A DNA stretch of 64,000 nucleotides from contig DATAGP010000026.1 in NCBI GenBank assembly GCA_036263655.1, positions 12,046-76,045 of the forward strand. Direction: 5' to 3'. Positions within the stretch are counted from its first letter, which is position 1; each line of letters opens with the position of its first letter. Positions 15,982 through 28,097 of the stretch are shown piece after piece. The position numbers and the translations under genes were made by a program. Under the pieces are notes generated by a model. The model worked only from the letters and a program-made list of their open reading frames with translations, had not been told where the DNA came from and did no database searches. Source of the stretch: Schlegelella_A sp036263655 (GTDB lineage: Bacteria > Pseudomonadota > Gammaproteobacteria > Burkholderiales > Burkholderiaceae_C).

Positions 15982-18281
15982 GACGACGCGCGCTGCTCCT
16001 GTCCGGGCTGGGGACGGCCGGTGCGCTGCTCGTCGGCTGGAGCGTGCTGCCGGCGCGCGATCGCATCGGCGCCATCGACAGCCTGCCGCCCGTGGCCGGT
16101 GCGGTGGGGCTGAACGGCTGGATCCGCATCGCTGCCGACGGCGCCGCGGTGCTCGCGATGAACCGGAGCGAGATGGGCCAGGGTGTGCACACGGCGCTGG
16201 CGATGCTCGTCGCCGAGGAGCTGGACCTGGCGCTGGCGCGCATTCGGCTCGAGCCCGCGGGGCCCGAGCGGTTGTACGGCAACGTCGCGAGCTTCGTCGG
16301 CCAGCTGCCGTTCCATCCGCACGACAAGGACCCGGCTCGCCGGACCGACGTCGTCCGAGCCAGTCAATGGATGACGTCGAAGGTCGTTCGCGAGCTCGGC
16401 ATCAACGTGACCGGCGGCTCGTCGTCGGTCGCCGATGCGTGGGACGTGCTTCGGTGGGCCGCGGCGACGGCCCGGGCGCGCCTGGTCGGCGCGGCGTCCA
16501 TCGCCTGGAAGCTGCCGGCCGACGAGCTCGTCGTCACCGACGGTGTCGTGAGCCACGCGTCGGGGACCGCGGCGCACTACGGCGAGCTCGCCCGCATGGC
16601 GGTGGCCACGCCGACGGGCGAGGTCCGCCTCAAGGCGCGCGACGCCTGGACGCTGATCGGCCAGGCGGCGCCGCGCATCGATGTCGCGGCGAAGACCGAT
16701 GGCACGGCCCTCTTCGGCACCGACGTGCGCCCCGATGGCTTGCTCTACGCCGCCGTCCGCCATTGCCCGATGATCGGCGGCAGCGCCGGTGCAGTCGACG
16801 TCGCGCCGGCGTTCGCGCTTCGCGGCGTCGAGCGGGTCGTCCGCCTCGGTCCATACGGCGGCTCGACCGCGGCGCTGGCGGTGGTCGGCCGCACCTGGTG
16901 GCACGCCCAGCGCGGCGCCCAGGCCATCGCCGTGCGCTGGCAGCAACGCCCGGCCGGGCCGCTCGACAGCGCCGCCGTGCTCGAGACGCTGGAGAGGACC
17001 GCGCGAGACGCCGCGGCATCGGGCGCCGGCTTCGTCTTCCATCGACGCGGCCGGCCGACGCTCGGCAACGTGGCCGAGGCGGCCCCGGCGCGGCGCGTCG
17101 AGCGCGTCTACCGCTCGCCCTACCTCGCCCACGCCGCGATGGAGCCGATCAACTGCACGGCGCGCGTCGCCGGCGGCAAGGTCGACGTGTGGGCACCGAC
17201 GCAGGTGCCGGGACTCGCGCGCGCCATCGCCGCCGAGGTCGCCGGCGTCGACCCCGACGCCGTCACCGTGCACGTCACCTACCTCGGCGGCGGCTTCGGC
17301 CGACGTCTCGACGTCGACTTCGTCGGCCAGGCGGTGCGCATTGCCCTCGAGACCGGCGGCCGGCCGGTCCAGCTCGTCTGGTCGCGTGAAGAGGACCTCG
17401 GCCACGACTTCTACCGTCCGGCCGCGGCCGCCGTCCTCGCCGCCACGCTGGGCGACGACGGGCTGCCGGACTCGTTGCGCATCACCAGCGCCGGCGACGC
17501 GGTGACACCGCGCTGGATCGAGCGCACCCTGCCGCACCTCGCCGGCCGGTTCGAGCTTCCGGACAAGACCGCCAGCGAGGGCCTGTTCGACCAGGCCTAC
17601 GCCATCCCGAGGCAGCGCATCGCGCACGTCACGACGCGGACCGGCGTGCCGGTCGGCTACTGGCGGTCGGTCGGCCATTCGCACAACGGCTTCTTCATCG
17701 AATCGTTCATCGACGAGCTGGCCCACGAAGCCGGTCGCGACCCGCTCGCCTACCGGCTCGCCCTGCTCGCCGATGCGCCGCGCCATCGCGCCGTGCTGCA
17801 GCTCGCCGCAGCGCGTGCCGGATGGCCCGGTCAGGGGCCGGCGCAGCCGCTGCCGCGCGGCCGCGCCCTCGGCATCGCCTTGCACGAAAGCTTCGGCAGC
17901 ATCGTCGCCCAGGTCGTCGAGGCGTCGATTGAGCGCGGCCGGCCGCGCGTGCACCGGGTGGTCTGTGCCGCGGACGTGGGCACGGTCGTGAACCCGGGCA
18001 TCGTCGCGCAGCAGATGGAGAGCGCGGTGATCTTCGCCCTGTCGGCGGCGCTGCACGGCCGCATCGACATCGAGGGCGGCATCGTCCGGCAGACGAACTT
18101 CCCGGCCTACCCGCTCGTCCGTCTCGCCGACTCCCCGGCGATCGAGACCCACCTCGTCGCCAGCACGCGCGACCCGGGCGGCGTCGGCGAGATCGGCGCG
18201 CCGCCGCTCGCGCCGGCGCTCGCCAACGCCCTATTCGCGCTGACCGGGACCCGCCTACGCGAGCTGCCGCTCCGACTCTGA
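15978..18281 (+). CDS. Molybdopterin large subunit of isoquinoline 1-oxidoreductase-type hydroxylase
   Basis: A 767-residue catalytic subunit of the IorB kind, which hydroxylates N-heterocycles or oxidises aldehydes. The N-terminus (VRRRALLLSGLGTAGALLVG) looks like a Tat leader, so the enzyme is probably periplasmic. Family blocks are MNRSEMGQGVHTALAMLVAEEL, YLGGGFGRR, YWRSVGHSHNGFFIESFIDELA, and the active-site Glu in DPGGVGEIGAPPLAPA. The GTG at 15978 overlaps the small-subunit stop. The XdhC-type cofactor maturation gene and the cytochrome c acceptor subunit often found beside such pairs are absent. The substrate is unknown. Confidence 0.9.
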   Translation: MRRRALLLSGLGTAGALLVGWSVLPARDRIGAIDSLPPVAGAVGLNGWIRIAADGAAVLAMNRSEMGQGVHTALAMLVAEELDLALARIRLEPAGPERLYGNVASFVGQLPFHPHDKDPARRTDVVRASQWMTSKVVRELGINVTGGSSSVADAWDVLRWAAATARARLVGAASIAWKLPADELVVTDGVVSHASGTAAHYGELARMAVATPTGEVRLKARDAWTLIGQAAPRIDVAAKTDGTALFGTDVRPDGLLYAAVRHCPMIGGSAGAVDVAPAFALRGVERVVRLGPYGGSTAALAVVGRTWWHAQRGAQAIAVRWQQRPAGPLDSAAVLETLERTARDAAASGAGFVFHRRGRPTLGNVAEAAPARRVERVYRSPYLAHAAMEPINCTARVAGGKVDVWAPTQVPGLARAIAAEVAGVDPDAVTVHVTYLGGGFGRRLDVDFVGQAVRIALETGGRPVQLVWSREEDLGHDFYRPAAAAVLAATLGDDGLPDSLRITSAGDAVTPRWIERTLPHLAGRFELPDKTASEGLFDQAYAIPRQRIAHVTTRTGVPVGYWRSVGHSHNGFFIESFIDELAHEAGRDPLAYRLALLADAPRHRAVLQLAAARAGWPGQGPAQPLPRGRALGIALHESFGSIVAQVVEASIERGRPRVHRVVCAADVGTVVNPGIVAQQMESAVIFALSAALHGRIDIEGGIVRQTNFPAYPLVRLADSPAIETHLVASTRDPGGVGEIGAPPLAPALANALFALTGTRLRELPLRL

Positions 18282-18302
18282 GCGCGCCGGCGGCGCCGCG
18301 CC

Positions 18303-21563
<3,261 letters not shown>

Positions 21564-21571
21564 GGCGCTGC

Positions 21572-22405
21572 TCAGGCGCGCGCCGAGGCGAGCTCGTGCC
21601 GCGTCGAGTCGGCCGCGGCGCGCGCCGCTTCCTGGAAGTCGGCGCCGGCGCTGGCGTAGAGGATCGCCCGCGACGAGCTGACGACGATCGCGCCGGTGGT
21701 CGCGCCGGGGCCGCCGCGCCAGCCGGCGCGCACCGTCGCCGCGGCATCGCCGCCCTGCGCGCCGATGCCGGGGATGAGCAGGGGCACGGTCGGCGCCAGC
21801 TCGCGGACGCGCGCGATCTCGGCCGGATAAGTCGCGCCGACGACCAGGCCGAGCTGGCCGCTGCCCTCGTTCCACGCTCCGCCGACAAGGCGCGCGACGC
21901 GCTCGTAGAGCAGCTCCCCCGAGGCGAGGCGCTCGGCCTGCAGATCGGAGCCGCCCGGGTTCGAGGTGCGGCACAGGACGATCAGCCCCTTGCCCGGATA
22001 GCGCAGGTAGGGCTCGAGCGAATCGAAGCCCATGAAGGGCGAGAGCGTCACCGCATCCGCCTGGTAGCGGTCGAAGACCTCGCGCGCGTACTGCTCGCCG
22101 GTGGCGCCGATGTCGCCGCGCTTGGCGTCGAGGATCACCGGCACACCGGGTGCGGTGGCATGGATGTGGGTGATCAGGCGCTCGAGCTGCGCCTCGGCGC
22201 CGTGCGCGGCGAAGTAGGCGATCTGCGGCTTGAAGGCGATGACCAGGTCGCGCGTCGCGTCGACGATGGCGGCGCAGAAGTCGAAGATCCGCGCCCGGTC
22301 GTCGCGCATCGATGCCGGGAAGCGCGCCGGGTCCGGGTCGAGGCCGACGCAAAGGAGCGAGCGGTTCGCCCGCTCGGCGTGGGCGAGCTGCTCGGTGAAC
22401 CTCAT
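21572..22405 (-). CDS. pyrF: Orotidine 5'-phosphate decarboxylase
   Basis: Last step of UMP synthesis. The 277-residue protein belongs to the longer type 2 subfamily. The catalytic block VILDAKRGDIGATGEQYAREVF contains the Lys-Asp pairs, LLCVGLDPDPARFP opens the fold, and PGIGAQGGDAA and SSSRAILYA bind phosphate. Its ATG overlaps the purB stop (ATGA at 22402-22405), coupling pyrimidine and purine genes. Confidence 0.95.
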   Translation of the reverse strand: MRFTEQLAHAERANRSLLCVGLDPDPARFPASMRDDRARIFDFCAAIVDATRDLVIAFKPQIAYFAAHGAEAQLERLITHIHATAPGVPVILDAKRGDIGATGEQYAREVFDRYQADAVTLSPFMGFDSLEPYLRYPGKGLIVLCRTSNPGGSDLQAERLASGELLYERVARLVGGAWNEGSGQLGLVVGATYPAEIARVRELAPTVPLLIPGIGAQGGDAAATVRAGWRGGPGATTGAIVVSSSRAILYASAGADFQEAARAAADSTRHELASARA

Positions 22406-23778
22406 GCGCCGGGCAGCGCCTGCGCCAGCCGCTCGGCGGCGCCGGTGTAGCTGCGCGGCGTGAGGGCGAGCAGGCGCTGCCGCTCGGGCTCGGGGATCGC
22501 CAGGCCGGCGATGAACGCATGCAGGCCTTCCCGCGTGATCGACTTGCCGCGCGTCAGCGCCTTGAGCTGCTCGTACGGGTTGTCGATGCCGTAGCGCCGC
22601 ATGACCGTCTGCACCGGCTCGGCGAGCACTTCCCAGGCGTCGTCGAGATCGGCGTCGATGGCGGCGCGACCGATGCCGATCTTGGCCATGCCGCGCGCGA
22701 GCGAGTCGTAGCCGAGCAGGCTGTGGCCGAGGGCGACGCCCATGTTGCGCAGGACCGTGCTGTCGGTGAGGTCGCGCTGGAAGCGCGAGATCGGCAGCTT
22801 CTCGCTCAGGTGCGCCAGGACCGCGTTGGCCAGGCCGAGGTTGCCTTCCGCATTCTCGAAGTCGATCGGGTTGACCTTGTGCGGCATCGTGCTCGAGCCG
22901 ATCTCGCCCGGCGCGGCCTTCTGCGTGAAGTAGCCGAGGCTGATGTAGCCCCACGCGTCGCGGGCCCAGTCGATCAGGATCGTGTTGCAGCGCTTGAACG
23001 CGTCGAAGAGCTCGCCGAGCGCGTCGTGCGGCTCGATCTGCGTCGTGTGCGTGTTGAAGGTCAGGCCCAGCCGGTCCTCGACGACGCCGCGTGCGAATCG
23101 CTCCCAGTCGAAGGACGGATACGCGGCGAGGTGGGCGTTGTAGTTGCCGACCGCGCCGTTCATCTTCGCCAGCAAGGTGACCGACGCGACCTGCGCCCGC
23201 GCCCGCGTCAGCCGCGCCGCGACGTTGGCGACTTCCTTGCCGAGCGTCGTCGGCGTCGCCGTCTGGCCGTGCGTGCGGGCGAGCATGGGCAAGCCCGCGT
23301 GCTCGCGCGCCAGCCCGGCCAGCGAGCCGACCAGCGCATCGATGGCCGGCAGCAGCACCTCGCGCCGGGCGGCGTCGAGCATCAGCGCGTGGCTCGTGTT
23401 GTTGATGTCCTCGCTGGTGCACGCGAAGTGGATGAAGCCGATCGAGCGGGCGAGCCCGGGCTCGGCGACGAAGCGCTCGGCCAGCCAGTACTCGACCGCC
23501 TTCACGTCGTGGTTGGTGCGGCGCTCGATGGCCTTCACGGCTTGCGCGTCGGCCTCGCCGAAGCCTTCGGCGAGCGAGCGGACGTAGGCGCGCTGCTTGT
23601 CGGTCAAGGCGACGACGTCCGGCAGGCCGGCCTCGCTCAGGGCGATGAACCACTCGACCTCGACGCGGACGCGGCAGCGGATCAGCGCGAACTCCGAGAG
23701 CAGCGGCCGCAAGGGGTCGAGCTTGCCGGCATAGCGGCCGTCGAGGGGCGACAGGGCGGTGAGGGGAGAGGCGCGCAT
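22402..23778 (-). CDS. purB: Adenylosuccinate lyase
   Basis: Cleaves SAICAR and adenylosuccinate in purine synthesis. The 458-residue product begins SPLTALSPLDGRYAGKLDPLRPLLSE, as in E. coli-type PurB. It contains FIHFACTSEDINNTSHALM, ARTHGQTATPTTLGKE with the catalytic His, and the flexible signature loop GSSTMPHKVNPIDFENAEGN. The ATG at 23778 gives the standard N-terminus. A GATAAT box on the minus strand at 23818-23823 may be its -10. It leads a purB-pyrF-hybrid kinase run. Confidence 0.96.
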   Translation of the reverse strand: MRASPLTALSPLDGRYAGKLDPLRPLLSEFALIRCRVRVEVEWFIALSEAGLPDVVALTDKQRAYVRSLAEGFGEADAQAVKAIERRTNHDVKAVEYWLAERFVAEPGLARSIGFIHFACTSEDINNTSHALMLDAARREVLLPAIDALVGSLAGLAREHAGLPMLARTHGQTATPTTLGKEVANVAARLTRARAQVASVTLLAKMNGAVGNYNAHLAAYPSFDWERFARGVVEDRLGLTFNTHTTQIEPHDALGELFDAFKRCNTILIDWARDAWGYISLGYFTQKAAPGEIGSSTMPHKVNPIDFENAEGNLGLANAVLAHLSEKLPISRFQRDLTDSTVLRNMGVALGHSLLGYDSLARGMAKIGIGRAAIDADLDDAWEVLAEPVQTVMRRYGIDNPYEQLKALTRGKSITREGLHAFIAGLAIPEPERQRLLALTPRSYTGAAERLAQALPGA

Positions 23779-23812
23779 CGTGCAGAAAGGCCGCCGGCGG
23801 TCGGCGGTGCGG

Positions 23813-23840
23813 CGGACATTATCTTCGCTGCCCCTAGAAT
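23813..23840 (+). promoter_or_regulatory. Predicted sigma-70 promoter for the glutathione transferase gene
   Basis: CGGACA (23813-23818) and TAGAAT (23835-23840) are separated by 16 bases and match consensus at four and five of six positions. Transcription would start near 23847, before the ATG at 23866 but after an alternative ATG at 23839, which supports the later start. The minus-strand GATAAT within the same stretch (23818-23823) could serve purB. Confidence 0.5.
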
Positions 23841-23865
23841 GAAATCGACTCCCGGCACCCCATTC

Positions 23866-24480
23866 ATGAAACTTCTCGGTTCGCGCACGAGCCCGTACGT
23901 GCGCAAGGTCCGCATCGTCATGGCGGAGAAGAAGCTCGACTACCAGTTCGTCGAGGAAGACGTCTGGGGCAGCGATGCGATCCTCGCCTCCAACCCGCTC
24001 GGCAAGGTGCCCTGCCTGGTGATGGAAGGCGGCGAGGCGGTGTTCGATTCGCGCGTCATCGTCGAGTACCTCGACGCCCGCTCGCCCCTGGCCCGCCTCA
24101 TCCCCGAGACCAACCGCGAGCGCACCGAGGTACGCACCTGGGAAGCGCTCGCCGACGGCATCGTCGATGCGCTGATCCTCGCCCGCCTCGAGGCGACCTG
24201 GGGCGGCCGTACCGACGAGCAGCGCTCGCAGGACTGGATCGGCCGGCAGATGAAGAAGGTGGATGCCTCGATCGTGGCCGTCTCGACCGGGCTGGCCGAC
24301 AAGCCCTTCTGCACCGGCATCCACATGACCCTCGCCGACATCGCCGTCGGCTGCGCCTTCGGCTACCTCGACTACCGCTTTCCCCAGGTCGCCTGGCGCA
24401 GCCAGCATCCGAACGTCGCCAGGCTCATCGCCAAGCTGCACGCGCGGCAGAGCTTCGTCGACACCCGACCGCCCGCCTGA
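23866..24480 (+). CDS. Glutathione S-transferase family protein (YibF-like)
   Basis: A 204-residue cytosolic GST. The thioredoxin-like N-terminal domain opens MKLLGSRTSPYVRKVRIVM, with the Ser/Thr-Ser-Pro active-site region. GKVPCLV carries the cis-Pro and FDSRVIVEYLD the glutathione gamma-Glu contact. The helical C-terminal domain contains the N-capping motif TLADIAVGCA. Substrate unknown; it could conjugate or reductively dehalogenate xenobiotics. The start at 23866 is preferred over an in-frame ATG at 23839 that lies inside the promoter. Confidence 0.9.
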   Translation: MKLLGSRTSPYVRKVRIVMAEKKLDYQFVEEDVWGSDAILASNPLGKVPCLVMEGGEAVFDSRVIVEYLDARSPLARLIPETNRERTEVRTWEALADGIVDALILARLEATWGGRTDEQRSQDWIGRQMKKVDASIVAVSTGLADKPFCTGIHMTLADIAVGCAFGYLDYRFPQVAWRSQHPNVARLIAKLHARQSFVDTRPPA

Positions 24481-24501
24481 CCGGAGCGACGCAGCGCCTC
24501 G

Positions 24502-26130
24502 TCAGAGCGGCGTCGCCGTGAAGGTGGTGGCGCTGGCCATCGGCCAGTAGGTCCTGAACACCTGCTGCGGCGCCTCGCCGTCGAGCAGCTCGCCGGGCTT
24601 CAGGAACGGCAGCAGGTTCGCCAGCAGCTTGACGCCGTGCTCGGAGTGGCGGCGGACGATGTGCGAGGCGGTGATCTGCGCCGGGTCGTGCAGGCCGGCG
24701 GCCTGGACCAGCTCCTTCAGCGCCAGCAGCGTGTTCTGGTGGAAGTGGTAGACGCGGTCGGCCTTGCTCGGCACGTCGAGCGCCTTCATTCGCTGCGGAT
24801 CCTGCGTGGTCACGCCCGTCGGGCAGGCGCCGGTGTGGCAGGTCTGGGCCTGGATGCAGCCGAGCGCGAACATGAAGCCGCGCGCGGCGTTGCACCAGTC
24901 CGCCCCGAGGGCGAGCATGCGGGCGATGTCGAAGGCGCTCACCACCTTGCCGGCGCAGCCGAGCTTGATCTGGCTGCGCAGATTCAGGCCGACGAGCGTG
25001 TTGTGGACCAGGAGCAGGCCTTCCTGCAAGGGCGCGCCGACGTGGTCGGTGAACTCGAGCGGCGCCGCGCCGGTGCCGCCCTCGGCGCCATCGACGACGA
25101 TGAAGTCGGGCAGGATGCCCGTGACCTGCATCGCCTTGGCGATGCCGAACCATTCCCACGGATGGCCGATGCAGAGCTTGAAGCCAGTCGGCTTGCCGCC
25201 GGAAAGCTCGCGCAGGCGATCGATGAACCGCATCATCTCGACGGGCGTCGAGAACGCGGCGTGCGTCGCCGGCGAGACGCAGTCGACCCAGGGCTGCACG
25301 GCCCGTGCCTCGGCGATCTCGAGCGTCACCTTGGGTCCCGGCAGCACGCCGCCGTGGCCCGGCTTGGCGCCCTGCGACAGCTTGACCTCGATCATCTTCA
25401 CCTGCGCCTCGCGGGCGTTGGCGGCGAAGCGCTCCTCCGAGAAGCTGCCGTCCGGGTTGCAGCAGCCGAAGTAGCCCGAGCCGATCTCCCAGATCAGGTC
25501 GCCGCCGTGCACCCGGTGGTGCCGGCTGATCGAGCCTTCGCCGGTGTCATGCGCGAAGTTGCCCTTCCGCGCGCCGGCGTTGAGGGCCAGGATCGCGTTC
25601 GCCGAGAGCGACCCGAAGCTCATCGCCGAGATGTTGAAGATGCTCGCCTGGTACGGCTGGGCCCGCCCGGCGCCGATGAGGACGCGGAAGTCGTGCGTCT
25701 TCAGCACCGTCGGCTGCATCGAGTGGTTGATCCATTCGTAGCCGACCGCGCCGACGTTCATCTGCGTGCCGAAGGGCCGCTTGTCGGAGTCGCCCTTGGC
25801 GCGCTGGTAGACGAGGGAGCGTTGCTGGCGCGAGAAGGGCGCCGCCTCGTTGTCGCTCTCGATGAAGTACTGCCGCATCTCCGGCCGGATGAACTCGAAC
25901 AGGAAGCGCAGGTGGCCGAGCACCGGGTAGTTGCGCAGCACCGAGTGCCGGTCCTGGGTCACGTCGCGCAACCCCAGCAGGACCAGGCCGAGGAAGACCA
26001 GCGCCGGCCAGGGGCTCATGTCCATCCGGTGCCAGGCGAGCGCCGTCACGACGAAGCCGACCCCGCACAGCGCCCACGCCGAATAGCGGATGGGGACGTG
26101 CTGGTCGATGCGGTTGATCCAGGCGAACAT
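24502..26130 (-). CDS. FMN-binding glutamate-synthase-family protein
   Basis: A 542-residue membrane-anchored relative of the glutamate synthase central domain. The N-terminus has two hydrophobic segments (YSAWALCGVGFVVTALAW and PWPALVFLGLVLLGL). The FMN/2-oxoglutarate barrel follows with ISAMSFGSLSANAILALN, GEGSISRHH, KLSQGAKPGHGGVLPG, DGAEGGTGAAP, and the Cys-rich 3Fe-4S-type loop CIQAQTCHTGACPTGV. There is no glutaminase domain, so it cannot release ammonia from glutamine itself; related stand-alone proteins have unknown acceptors. A strong ribosome site (GAGGAGG) lies just before the ATG at 26130. A single gene. Confidence 0.88.
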   Translation of the reverse strand: MFAWINRIDQHVPIRYSAWALCGVGFVVTALAWHRMDMSPWPALVFLGLVLLGLRDVTQDRHSVLRNYPVLGHLRFLFEFIRPEMRQYFIESDNEAAPFSRQQRSLVYQRAKGDSDKRPFGTQMNVGAVGYEWINHSMQPTVLKTHDFRVLIGAGRAQPYQASIFNISAMSFGSLSANAILALNAGARKGNFAHDTGEGSISRHHRVHGGDLIWEIGSGYFGCCNPDGSFSEERFAANAREAQVKMIEVKLSQGAKPGHGGVLPGPKVTLEIAEARAVQPWVDCVSPATHAAFSTPVEMMRFIDRLRELSGGKPTGFKLCIGHPWEWFGIAKAMQVTGILPDFIVVDGAEGGTGAAPLEFTDHVGAPLQEGLLLVHNTLVGLNLRSQIKLGCAGKVVSAFDIARMLALGADWCNAARGFMFALGCIQAQTCHTGACPTGVTTQDPQRMKALDVPSKADRVYHFHQNTLLALKELVQAAGLHDPAQITASHIVRRHSEHGVKLLANLLPFLKPGELLDGEAPQQVFRTYWPMASATTFTATPL

Positions 26131-26206
26131 GCTCGGCTCCTCCTCGAGGTGCGCGATGGTAAGACCCGCCTCCGCGGGCGACGGGCGCGTCGTCGGCCGT
26201 CGCCGT

Positions 26207-27121
26207 TCAGCGGCCGGACATGAAGGCCTCGACCCGGGCCGCGGTGTCCTCGGGGAGCTCCTCGGGGATGAAGTGGCCGGCCGCGACGGCCTGGCCGCTA
26301 ACCGCACCCGCGCACTGCGCCCGCCAGAGCACGAGCGGGTCGCCCATCCGGGCGACGACGCCGCGCTCGCCCCAGAGCACGAGCAGGTCGCAGCGGATCC
26401 TCTCGCCGGCGGCGCGCGAGGCGCGGTCGTGGTCGAGGTCGATGGTCGCGGCGGCGCGGTAGTCCTCGCAGGCGGCGTGGATCGCCTCGGCGCGGCAGAA
26501 GCAGCGCTCGTACTCGGCGAGCGCCTCCGGCTCGATGTGGCCGAGGCCCTTCGAGCCCCAGCCGCCCAGCGACCAGTGCAGGAAGAAGGCCGGGTCGGCG
26601 CCGATCAGCCGCTCCGGCAAGGGCGCCGGCTGGATCAGGAAGAACCAGTGGTAGTACCAAGTCGCGAAGCGCATGTCGGTCGCCTCGTACACGTCGAGGG
26701 TCGGCGCGATGTCGATGAGCACCAGTCGCTCGACGCGCTCAGCGTGGTCGAGCGCCAGGCGATGCGCGACCCGGCCGCCGCGGTCGTGCCCGACGACGGC
26801 GAAGCGCTCGTGGCCCAGCGAGCGCATCAGGGCCGCCATGTCGGCGGCCATCGCGCGCTTGCTGTGCCGGGCGTGATCGAGCTCGGGCGGGCCGGCCGGC
26901 GCGGCCGGCTTGGACGAGTCGCCGTAGCCGCGCAGATCCGGGATGACCAGCGCGAAGCGGGCGGCCAGCCGCTGCGCGACGCGCTGCCACATCGCGTGCG
27001 TCTGCGGAAAGCCGTGCAGGAGCAGCAGCGGCGGGCCGCCCGGCTTGCCGCCGGTGCGCGCGAACACCTCGACCTCCCCGACACGGTGATGCGAAGCCTC
27101 GAATCCGTCGTACCAGGCCAT
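26207..27121 (-). CDS. Haloacetate (fluoroacetate-type) dehalogenase, alpha/beta-hydrolase fold
   Basis: A 304-residue hydrolase in which every residue I recall as essential in the Rhodopseudomonas fluoroacetate dehalogenase has a counterpart shifted by about three. The nucleophile is Asp113 (GHDRGGR); the carboxylate-binding arginines are Arg114 and Arg117; Asp137 (VLIDIAP) and His283 (AAGHFIPEE) complete the triad. His158-Trp159 (YYHWFFLIQPAPLPE) and Tyr221 (EDYRAA) form the halide pocket. It also has HGFPQTHAMW and DLRGYGDSSKP. The expected reaction is haloacetate to glycolate plus halide. Epoxide hydrolases share the Asp nucleophile but not the HW/Tyr pocket. Substrate range is inference. 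Confidence 0.87.
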   Translation of the reverse strand: MAWYDGFEASHHRVGEVEVFARTGGKPGGPPLLLLHGFPQTHAMWQRVAQRLAARFALVIPDLRGYGDSSKPAAPAGPPELDHARHSKRAMAADMAALMRSLGHERFAVVGHDRGGRVAHRLALDHAERVERLVLIDIAPTLDVYEATDMRFATWYYHWFFLIQPAPLPERLIGADPAFFLHWSLGGWGSKGLGHIEPEALAEYERCFCRAEAIHAACEDYRAAATIDLDHDRASRAAGERIRCDLLVLWGERGVVARMGDPLVLWRAQCAGAVSGQAVAAGHFIPEELPEDTAARVEAFMSGR

Positions 27122-27134
27122 GGTGTCCTCGCCT

Positions 27135-28064
27135 TCAGAAGATGGACAAGCCGGTGCGGCTCGCGAACAGCTCGAGCGCCTGCGTGCCGAGCACCGAGTT
27201 GCCGCTGGTGTCGACGCACGGCGACCACACGCACAGCGTCAGGGTGTCGGGAACGACGGCGACGATGCCGCCGCCGACGCCGCTCTTGCACGGCAGGCCG
27301 ATGCGGTAGGCGAACTCGCCGGCGGCATCGTAGGTGCCGCAGGTCAGCATGAGGGCGTTGAGGCGGCGCGCCTGGCGCTCGCTGACCACCGCGTCGCCGC
27401 CGAGCGGGTGGGCGCCGTCGCGGCACAGGTAGCCGGCGGCGCGGGCCAGCTGCACGCAGCTCATGCCGATGGCGCACTGGTGGAAGTACAGGTCGAGCAC
27501 GGCGGTGACCTCGTTGTCGATCTTGCCGAAGCTCTTCATGAAGTTGGCCAGCGCGACGTTGCGGAACCCCGTCTCGGCCTCCGAGGCCGCGACCTCCTCG
27601 TCGAGGCCGATCGGCTCGCCGCAGAGCCCGGACAACATCTCGAGCAGCCGCTCCTTGGGACGGCCGACGCTGCACAGCCGGTCGCCGACGGCGATCGCGC
27701 CGGCGTTGATGAACGGATTGCGCGGCACCCCCTGCTCGCTCTCGAGCTGGACCAGGGAGTTGAACGGGTTGCCGGAGGGCTCGCGGTGGATGCGCTCCCA
27801 CAGCGAGTCGCCGAGCAGGCGCATCGCCAGCGTCAGCGAGAAGAGCTTGGAGACGCTCTGGATCGAGAACGGCACGGCCGCATCGCCCGCCGCGGCTTCA
27901 GCGCCCTCGCGCGTGCGCAGGGCGATCCCGAACTGGCCGGGCGGCACGCGCGCCAGGGCCGGGATGTAGCTTGCCACGTGGCCCTCGCGGCCCAGCTCGG
28001 GCCGCAGCGCCGCGACGATGTCCTCGAGCAGCGGCTGGTAGGTCAAGGCAGTGGGGCTGGTCAC
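27135..28064 (-). CDS. glsA: Glutaminase A
   Basis: Hydrolyses glutamine to glutamate and ammonia. The 309-residue serine-dependent enzyme has a beta-lactamase-like fold. The Ser-x-x-Lys motif is in FSIQSVSKLFSL. Other family blocks are PSGNPFNSLVQLE, PRNPFINAGAI, SEAETGFRNVALANFMKSFG and the C-terminal GVGGGIVAVVP and CVWSP. The start is GTG at 28064. It is divergent from metX with only 33 bases between starts, so both promoters must share or overlap that short gap. Confidence 0.96.
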   Translation of the reverse strand: MTSPTALTYQPLLEDIVAALRPELGREGHVASYIPALARVPPGQFGIALRTREGAEAAAGDAAVPFSIQSVSKLFSLTLAMRLLGDSLWERIHREPSGNPFNSLVQLESEQGVPRNPFINAGAIAVGDRLCSVGRPKERLLEMLSGLCGEPIGLDEEVAASEAETGFRNVALANFMKSFGKIDNEVTAVLDLYFHQCAIGMSCVQLARAAGYLCRDGAHPLGGDAVVSERQARRLNALMLTCGTYDAAGEFAYRIGLPCKSGVGGGIVAVVPDTLTLCVWSPCVDTSGNSVLGTQALELFASRTGLSIF

Positions 28065-28097
28065 AATGCGGTCCGTTCTCGCTCAGCCACCCTCTCG

